Made by a program: the position numbers and the translations under genes | In this document: one piece after another, positions 59,373 through 64,000 of the stretch | Numbering within the stretch: the first letter of the stretch is position 1 | Layout of the letters: every line of letters begins with the position of its first letter | From: WRGT01 sp964450405 | Lineage (GTDB): Bacteria; Spirochaetota; UBA4802; UBA5550 | Assembly (NCBI GenBank): GCA_964450405.1 | Contig: CAYVCQ010000009.1 | Location: forward strand, 75,031-139,030 | Direction: 5' to 3' | DNA length: 64,000 bases | Notes under the pieces: generated by a model | Told to the model about the DNA's origin: nothing | Databases searched by the model: none | What the model saw: only the letters and a program-made list of their open reading frames with translations

Positions 59373-60758
59373 TTAGCTCTTTTTCCCGGTGACAAGATAT
59401 GTATTTATCGCAACTTCCTTACCTTTGAGTTTGAGTTCACCTCTGTTCTGAAGGAGGTAACTGTGCCGGACTTTTTCATCCTTCGCAATATTTTCAGAGA
59501 TGAGGATTTCGTCCTTTCCTGCGACTGACTCAAGGCGTGCCGCAGTGTTTACATTATCGCCAATAACAGTAAAATCGCGCATGTCGGAGGATCCCACATC
59601 TCCCTGCATCACCTCGCCGATATGAATTCCTATGCCTATATGAAGCTCCTCAAAATTGTTCCGCTCCAGTCTCATCTTTTTCTGAATCGCAAGCGCAGAA
59701 TCTATCGCTGAGGCAGGATCTTTAAATACAGCCATAACCTCGTCTCCGACAAACTTATCAACATCTCCGCCGAATGTATTTATTATTTCCGATTGAAGAG
59801 ATAATATTTTATTTAGAGAATTAATTACAACTTCAGGATCTCTGGACTCAGAGTATGTTGTAAAGCCTCTGATGTCGGAGAAAAAGAGAACAAGTACTTT
59901 GCGTGTTGTGCGGTGACCGCCGCCTTCACTCAGGGAATCTTTGACCGCATCTATGGTGCCTTGTGATACATAGTTATAAAGGCGGAATTTTTCTTTTAGT
60001 CCGCTAACCATTTCGTTAAATCTTTTTGCAAGAAGTCCAAACTCATCCTTTGAATTCTCCGGCAATGAAATTTCAAGATTTCCGCCTCCAACCTCCTCCA
60101 TTGCATGGGTTACTCTTATTACCGGTTTTATAGCAGTTCGTCCCATAATGAAAAGAAGTATTCCAAGCAGACCGGTCAGAAGTGTAATGGCTATTATAAT
60201 TGCGCCTGTTTCGATTGCCGTGTATTGAGCCTCCAGTAATGTAATACTCTCCGCAAAGTCGAGTTTAACTTCAATTACCATTGGAGAGCCTTCTGCGGGT
60301 GTAAAATATGAAACAACATCTATATCCTTCGAGATTGTATTATCTTTGTTCTTATATGATTCAACAACAGTTTCAATTTTTTTATCTATAAATGCTTTCC
60401 GTATATCATCATGTGCTGCGTAGCTTGTGCCTGTCTCACTTTCCGGATATGCAGCCTCAACATTATAATCAGGTTTAATGAGCAGGATTTTTTTCAGTTC
60501 AAATCCCTTGCTCTCATCTGAAATATGTTTTGCTATAGCAAAATCGGAATTTATAGTATTTAAAACCTTTTCATGATCACTATCCTGCTGGGCGGAGGTG
60601 ATTCTATGCTGGAGAAAAAGCGTTATATTCTCGGCCTGTTTTTTCATCATTTTTGTTGAAAGACTATCAAGTACAAAAGTGACTCCAAAGAAAATGACAA
60701 AAATATTGATAATCAGTGCAGCAGCAAATATTAGAAATATTTTAGTTCTCAGTTTCAT
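59373..60758 (-). CDS. Membrane adenylate/guanylate cyclase (class III)
   Basis: A 461-residue protein with helix 1 (IFLIFAAALIINIFVIFFGV), extracytoplasmic sensor of about 30-185, helix 2 (AIIIAITLLTGLLGILLFIM), HAMP (RVTHAMEEVGGGNLEISLPE), then a class III cyclase domain (about 270-455): VLFFSDIRGFTTYSESRDPE with the first metal Asp, GGDVDKFVGDEVMAVF with the second, DFTVIGDNVNTAARLES and the Gly/Lys-rich end. It makes cAMP or cGMP in response to an external signal. The substrate-selecting residues were not resolved, so cAMP is only the likelier product. Confidence 0.92.
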   Translation of the reverse strand: MKLRTKIFLIFAAALIINIFVIFFGVTFVLDSLSTKMMKKQAENITLFLQHRITSAQQDSDHEKVLNTINSDFAIAKHISDESKGFELKKILLIKPDYNVEAAYPESETGTSYAAHDDIRKAFIDKKIETVVESYKNKDNTISKDIDVVSYFTPAEGSPMVIEVKLDFAESITLLEAQYTAIETGAIIIAITLLTGLLGILLFIMGRTAIKPVIRVTHAMEEVGGGNLEISLPENSKDEFGLLAKRFNEMVSGLKEKFRLYNYVSQGTIDAVKDSLSEGGGHRTTRKVLVLFFSDIRGFTTYSESRDPEVVINSLNKILSLQSEIINTFGGDVDKFVGDEVMAVFKDPASAIDSALAIQKKMRLERNNFEELHIGIGIHIGEVMQGDVGSSDMRDFTVIGDNVNTAARLESVAGKDEILISENIAKDEKVRHSYLLQNRGELKLKGKEVAINTYLVTGKKS

Positions 60759-60996
60759 CTATTTGTTCCCTTTATATAGTTGATTGAATATAGCTAACAT
60801 GGTATCTTAAACAAATTGATTTGTAAACAAATTATTCAATATAAAATCTATATTCCTGAATTGTTTAAAAACCGGTAATAAGAGATACTGCATGATTGCG
60901 AGTGGTATCAAATTGCTGTTGTTAGCGGTGATTGAATAATATAACATATAATGATGAGTTTAATCATGCCGGGCTGCTATTTTAGGAGTTAAGGGA

Positions 60997-61025
60997 TTGA
61001 CAAAATTCAATTTTATATTTAGGAT
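60997..61025 (+). promoter_or_regulatory. Possible promoter of the PAS gene
   Basis: TTGACA at 60997-61002 and TAGGAT at 61020-61025, spacing 17. It precedes the ATG at 61055 by about 30 bases. Confidence 0.5.
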
Positions 61026-61054
61026 ATCAACATAAATATAACACTGAGAGAAAT

Positions 61055-61708
61055 ATGAATAGTTCAGATAAAGAAACTGATGCACTGAAAGAAGAACTCG
61101 AATCTATCAGAAATAAAATGGATGTGCTGAAGATCGTTCTTGATGAATCTACTGATCCGATATTTAATATACTGGAAGACGGTACATACCGTTACGTTAA
61201 CAATGCATTTTCAAATCCTTTCAAACTTAAGCCTGAAGATATAATCGGAAAAAAAATTTGGGATGTCTTTCCGGCTGCCGAGGCGGAGAAACGGATGACT
61301 GTTGTCAAAAAAGCATTTGCTTCGGGAGAGACTATTGTCTTTGATGTATGTGTTCCGCTGGAGTCGGGTGATATTTTTTTTATCACCTCGGTAAAGCCGA
61401 TAAAAGATGAAAGCGGATTGGTGAAATCAGTTGTATGCATTTCGAAAAACATTACAGAGAGAAAGAGGGGGGAAGAGGAGCGGGAAAGACTTATATGCGA
61501 ACTTCAGGATGCTCTCTCAAAAATAAAGACTCTTTCGGGGATGCTCCCCATATGTTCAAACTGTAAAAATATAAGAAATGATAAGGGGTACTGGACAAAG
61601 ATAGAGCTTTATTTAAGAGAACATTCAGATGCGGAATTTACTCATGGAATCTGTCCCGACTGCACAGCAAAACTTTACCCTGATCTGAATATCTCCAAGA
61701 CCAGATAA
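61055..61708 (+). CDS. PAS-domain protein with four-cysteine tail
   Basis: A 217-residue cytoplasmic protein: short coiled coil (about 1-30), one PAS domain (about 30-140; LDESTDPIFNILEDGTYRYV, PEDIIGKKIWDVFP, SVVCISKNITERKR), then a C-terminal module with CSNCKNIRNDKGYWTKIELY and CPDCTAKLYP. The four Cys (two CxxC pairs, first at 167) probably bind zinc. I recall this tail from many sensory proteins of Spirochaetes and delta-proteobacteria. It has no kinase or output domain, so it must act through a partner; the kinase 257 bases downstream on the same strand is a candidate. Confidence 0.88.
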   Translation: MNSSDKETDALKEELESIRNKMDVLKIVLDESTDPIFNILEDGTYRYVNNAFSNPFKLKPEDIIGKKIWDVFPAAEAEKRMTVVKKAFASGETIVFDVCVPLESGDIFFITSVKPIKDESGLVKSVVCISKNITERKRGEEERERLICELQDALSKIKTLSGMLPICSNCKNIRNDKGYWTKIELYLREHSDAEFTHGICPDCTAKLYPDLNISKTR

Positions 61709-61964
61709 CCGGATTGTATTTTATCGGCATATCAGGTTTTCCAATCCTTTCTTAATCCTGCTGAAACCGCTTTTAATTTGCAGTGCTGATTGATTGAAAG
61801 TCCAATGTATTAAATTCATGAAATATATTTCAGTAATAATTTGATAGTATTTAGTATGCTGAAAGAAAAGTTTTTATAAATTTTCTTAAATATTTTGTAG
61901 TAATTTTTTTCTTAGTTTGTAGGATTAGCCATGTTTTGATTCAGGCTCTTTATTGGGAAATTAA

Positions 61965-63737
61965 ATGAATAGTGACTTTACAAAGAAAATTGTTCTTGTT
62001 GAAGATGATAATATTATAGCTTTCTCTCAGGCAAAATTTTTAAGAGAGAAGGGATTTGATGTGGTTACATTGTCCTCTGGCGAAGAGATCGTTGAACTTG
62101 TTCAGACTGATACCGTGATAGATCTAATACTTATGGATATTGATTTAGGTAAAGGGATAGATGGTATTATTGCTTCGGAAAAGATATCGGATGTACGTGA
62201 TGTGCCGGTTGTTTTCCTCACTGCTTTCAGCGATGAGGATACTATAAACAGAGTTAACGGCGCTGCCCGTTACGGATATGTTGTTAAGAGTTCAGGTAAC
62301 CCTGTAATTCTCTCTGCTATTAATATGGCTTTCCGTCTTTTCGATTCAGCTAAAATAGTCCGGGAGAGTGAAGAGAAGTACAAATTCATCGCTGAAAATT
62401 CCACTGATCTCATAATAAAACTGGATGCAAAGGGTAAAATTATTTATATCTCATCTCTTTGCAAAACTATAATAGGTTATGACTCTGAAGATCTTATAGG
62501 TAAAAATATAATTCATTATTACAAAAACGAAGAGAGAGCTCTTATTCTTGATGCATATAACAGAATTATGGAGTTGTCAGATATTGTGACATTCAGTCAC
62601 AGGCTCACGTTCTCTGATGGAAGCAGCAAATGGTTTGAGACAACCGGTAAAAGAATAATGGCTCCTGATGGATCTATAAGGGGCATAATGTCATCTTCAA
62701 GAGATATTACCGCCCGTGTAGAAGCTGAAAAAGCATTGAGAGACAGTGAGGAGAAGCTCCGCCTTGTGATGGATGGAGTTCCGGCTCTTCTTTCCTATGT
62801 TGATACTGATGAACGGTATGTCTATGTAAATGAGGGATATGAAATATGGCATGGAATTCCGAAAAGTGAAATCGTCGGAAAAGAATTAAAGGATATAGTG
62901 GCCCCGGATGTTTATGAACGGGCATCTCTGTACTATAAAAAAGCTCTGGCCGGTGAGAGGGTTGTCTTCGAAAATTTCACTCACAACAAAAGAGGCGAAG
63001 AGAAATATATCAGAGCTCACTATGTTCCTCATGTTCAGGATGGAGTGGTTTACGGTTTTTTCTCGCTGATATTTGATATAACAGAAAACAAGAAGGCTGA
63101 ACAGAAAATTCTTTCACTCCTCAATGAAAAAGATCTTCTTCTTAAAGAGGTTCATCATCGGGTGAAGAATAATATGGGATCAATCGCGGCGCTTCTCTAT
63201 CTGCAGATGGATACCATAGATAACTCAGCTGCGGTTAATGCGATTCAGGATGCACGAAGCAGAGTTATAAGCATGATGGGCATATACGATATCCTCTATA
63301 GATCCGGTGATTATCGGGCTGTTGCAGCCGGAGCATACTTTTCGGATCTTATAGATAAAATCTCATCCACGTACATTGCATCAACTCGGATAAAAATTGA
63401 AAGTGAAATAGATGAAATGATTCTAAATTCAGACGTCCTTTTTCCTGTTGGTATGATAGTTAATGAGCTTCTTACGAATGCCGTTAAATATGCATTTCCA
63501 GGCGGCAGATCGGGTGAGATAAAAGTCCGAATAATCAGGAAGGATGAAAAATATATAGAGATAAATATAAGAGATAACGGAATAGGACTCCCGGACGCTC
63601 TTGAAATTTCAAACAATCGCGGAATCGGACTCACTCTTGTGAAAATGATGATACAGCAGATAAATGCTTCAATCAAAATAAATAAAATAGGGGGAACTGA
63701 ATTTAAAATCAGTTTTCCCATGGAAAAAATCGGCTGA
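61965..63737 (+). CDS. REC-PAS-PAS-HisKA_2 histidine kinase
   Basis: A 590-residue soluble hybrid sensor. Receiver (about 1-125) with Asp58 in LILMDIDLG and conserved KSS; PAS 1 (about 136-255; ENSTDLIIKLDAKGKIIYIS, and SSSRDITARVEA); PAS 2 (about 260-380; GVPALLSYVDTDERYVYVNE); HisKA_2 dimerisation domain with LLKEVHHRVKNNMGSIAALL (His397-398); HATPase (VNELLTNAVKYAFPG, RDNGIGLPDA, IGLTLVKMMIQQ). HisKA_2/HWE-type kinases often phosphorylate stand-alone receivers. No membrane helix, so it senses an internal signal. The first PAS may read ligand or redox state. Complete. Confidence 0.92.
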   Translation: MNSDFTKKIVLVEDDNIIAFSQAKFLREKGFDVVTLSSGEEIVELVQTDTVIDLILMDIDLGKGIDGIIASEKISDVRDVPVVFLTAFSDEDTINRVNGAARYGYVVKSSGNPVILSAINMAFRLFDSAKIVRESEEKYKFIAENSTDLIIKLDAKGKIIYISSLCKTIIGYDSEDLIGKNIIHYYKNEERALILDAYNRIMELSDIVTFSHRLTFSDGSSKWFETTGKRIMAPDGSIRGIMSSSRDITARVEAEKALRDSEEKLRLVMDGVPALLSYVDTDERYVYVNEGYEIWHGIPKSEIVGKELKDIVAPDVYERASLYYKKALAGERVVFENFTHNKRGEEKYIRAHYVPHVQDGVVYGFFSLIFDITENKKAEQKILSLLNEKDLLLKEVHHRVKNNMGSIAALLYLQMDTIDNSAAVNAIQDARSRVISMMGIYDILYRSGDYRAVAAGAYFSDLIDKISSTYIASTRIKIESEIDEMILNSDVLFPVGMIVNELLTNAVKYAFPGGRSGEIKVRIIRKDEKYIEINIRDNGIGLPDALEISNNRGIGLTLVKMMIQQINASIKINKIGGTEFKISFPMEKIG

Positions 63738-63773
63738 ACTCACTAATGAATTAATCATTACCCGCATATCAAC

Positions 63774-63916
63774 AGCCCCCTAAATCCCCCGGAGGGGGAC
63801 TTCAAAAAAACCACGATATTAGATTACTCAGGTGGTCTGACTTTTGAATTAAGAAATATAATATTTATTATAGATGTTTCAATCTTCAAGTCCCCCTCCG
63901 GGGGATTTAGGGGGCT
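63774..63916. repeat. Perfect 29-bp inverted-repeat element (GC-armed family)
   Basis: Arms 63774-63802 (AGCCCCCTAAATCCCCCGGA and on) and 63888-63916 are exact reverse complements over 29 bases, with an 85-base AT-rich loop. It is the best-preserved member of the family seen at 879-979, 3008-3163, 6969-7081, 34648-34797 and 40784. The window ends without another gene. Confidence 0.9.
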
Positions 63917-64000
63917 ACACAGGGGTAGTGTGCAAATAATTGTGCCTGATGGCAGTTTCCGATAATTAAAGCGACCAAACTTTTTTTATTTAGGAGAACT

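Noticed and set aside
1..64000. Prophage, CRISPR-Cas, toxin-antitoxin or secretion island
   Set aside because: No capsid, terminase, integrase, Cas, or paired toxin genes; the ORF6N gene and the DUF559 relic are the only hints of mobile DNA besides the short repeats.

Overview
The window is 64 kb of AT-rich Gram-negative bacterial chromosome with about 50 protein genes and no rRNA, tRNA or CRISPR array that I could see. Lipobox lipoproteins, several predicted outer-membrane beta-barrels, a TonB/ExbB/ExbD set, a complete futalosine menaquinone pathway, a putative [FeFe] hydrogenase, a pyrophosphate-type phosphofructokinase, ferredoxin-flavodoxin proteins and many PAS/REC/SpoIIE/cyclase signalling proteins point to an anaerobic or facultative environmental bacterium. 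Spirochaetota is my best guess, but this is inference from gene content; there is no marker gene that settles it. A 100-N gap flanked by an exact 55-bp duplication shows that the sequence is a draft, probably metagenomic, assembly.

Layout. 1-2.8 kb: two paralogous small lipoproteins, then exbB-exbD-tonB. 3.3-6.8 kb: a 1168-residue secreted protein built from dozens of short aromatic beta-strand repeats, the most unusual gene here. 7.3-8.6 kb: a two-receiver diguanylate cyclase. 8.6-12.1 kb (minus): the dTDP-rhamnose operon rfbA-rfbC-rfbD-rfbB. 12.2-17.2 kb (minus): two predicted outer-membrane proteins, a J-domain protein and an [FeFe]-hydrogenase-like protein. 17.5-20.1 kb: a cold-shock gene with a consensus promoter and long leader, an ORF6N-domain gene cut by the false gap, and thiM under a TPP riboswitch. 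20.3-25.3 kb: a large protein with a nucleoside-phosphorylase-like C-terminus, an ArgD-type aminotransferase and PPi-PFK. 25.7-29.9 kb: three lipoproteins (two beta-propellers and a class-3 lipase). 30.2-32.5 kb: a membrane-bound AraC regulator and a methyltransferase.

32.7-40.6 kb holds the whole aminofutalosine route: mqnE-mqnA and mqnC on the plus strand, converging on mqnD-mqnB, which lie directly behind a 1039-residue kinase/receiver/SpoIIE-phosphatase. 40.8-45.6 kb (minus) is a possible lipid or ketone gene group: tetR, an acetoacetate-decarboxylase-family gene flanked by perfect 15-bp palindromes, a ketopantoate-reductase-like gene, yciB between two inverted 108-bp repeats, and a dienoyl-CoA isomerase. 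45.8-49.4 kb: a TrmB-type regulator, lysA, an MtfA-like peptidase and a DUF2062 protein. 49.5-56 kb: a redox cluster led by an ArsR regulator whose apparent operator recurs before the nitroreductase gene, followed by a Tat-signal flavodoxin-ferredoxin, an Old Yellow Enzyme, two short-chain dehydrogenases and a second flavodoxin-ferredoxin. 56-64 kb: mutS2, a small membrane protein, a class III cyclase, a PAS protein with a four-cysteine tail and a REC-PAS-PAS-HisKA_2 kinase.

The intergenic DNA is full of short palindromic repeats of several families (CCCCC/GGGGG-armed elements, TGTCATTCCGG-ended elements, TGTCTGAACC-ended elements, and others). They separate operons, sometimes act as hairpins, and one set accompanies a DUF559 gene relic.
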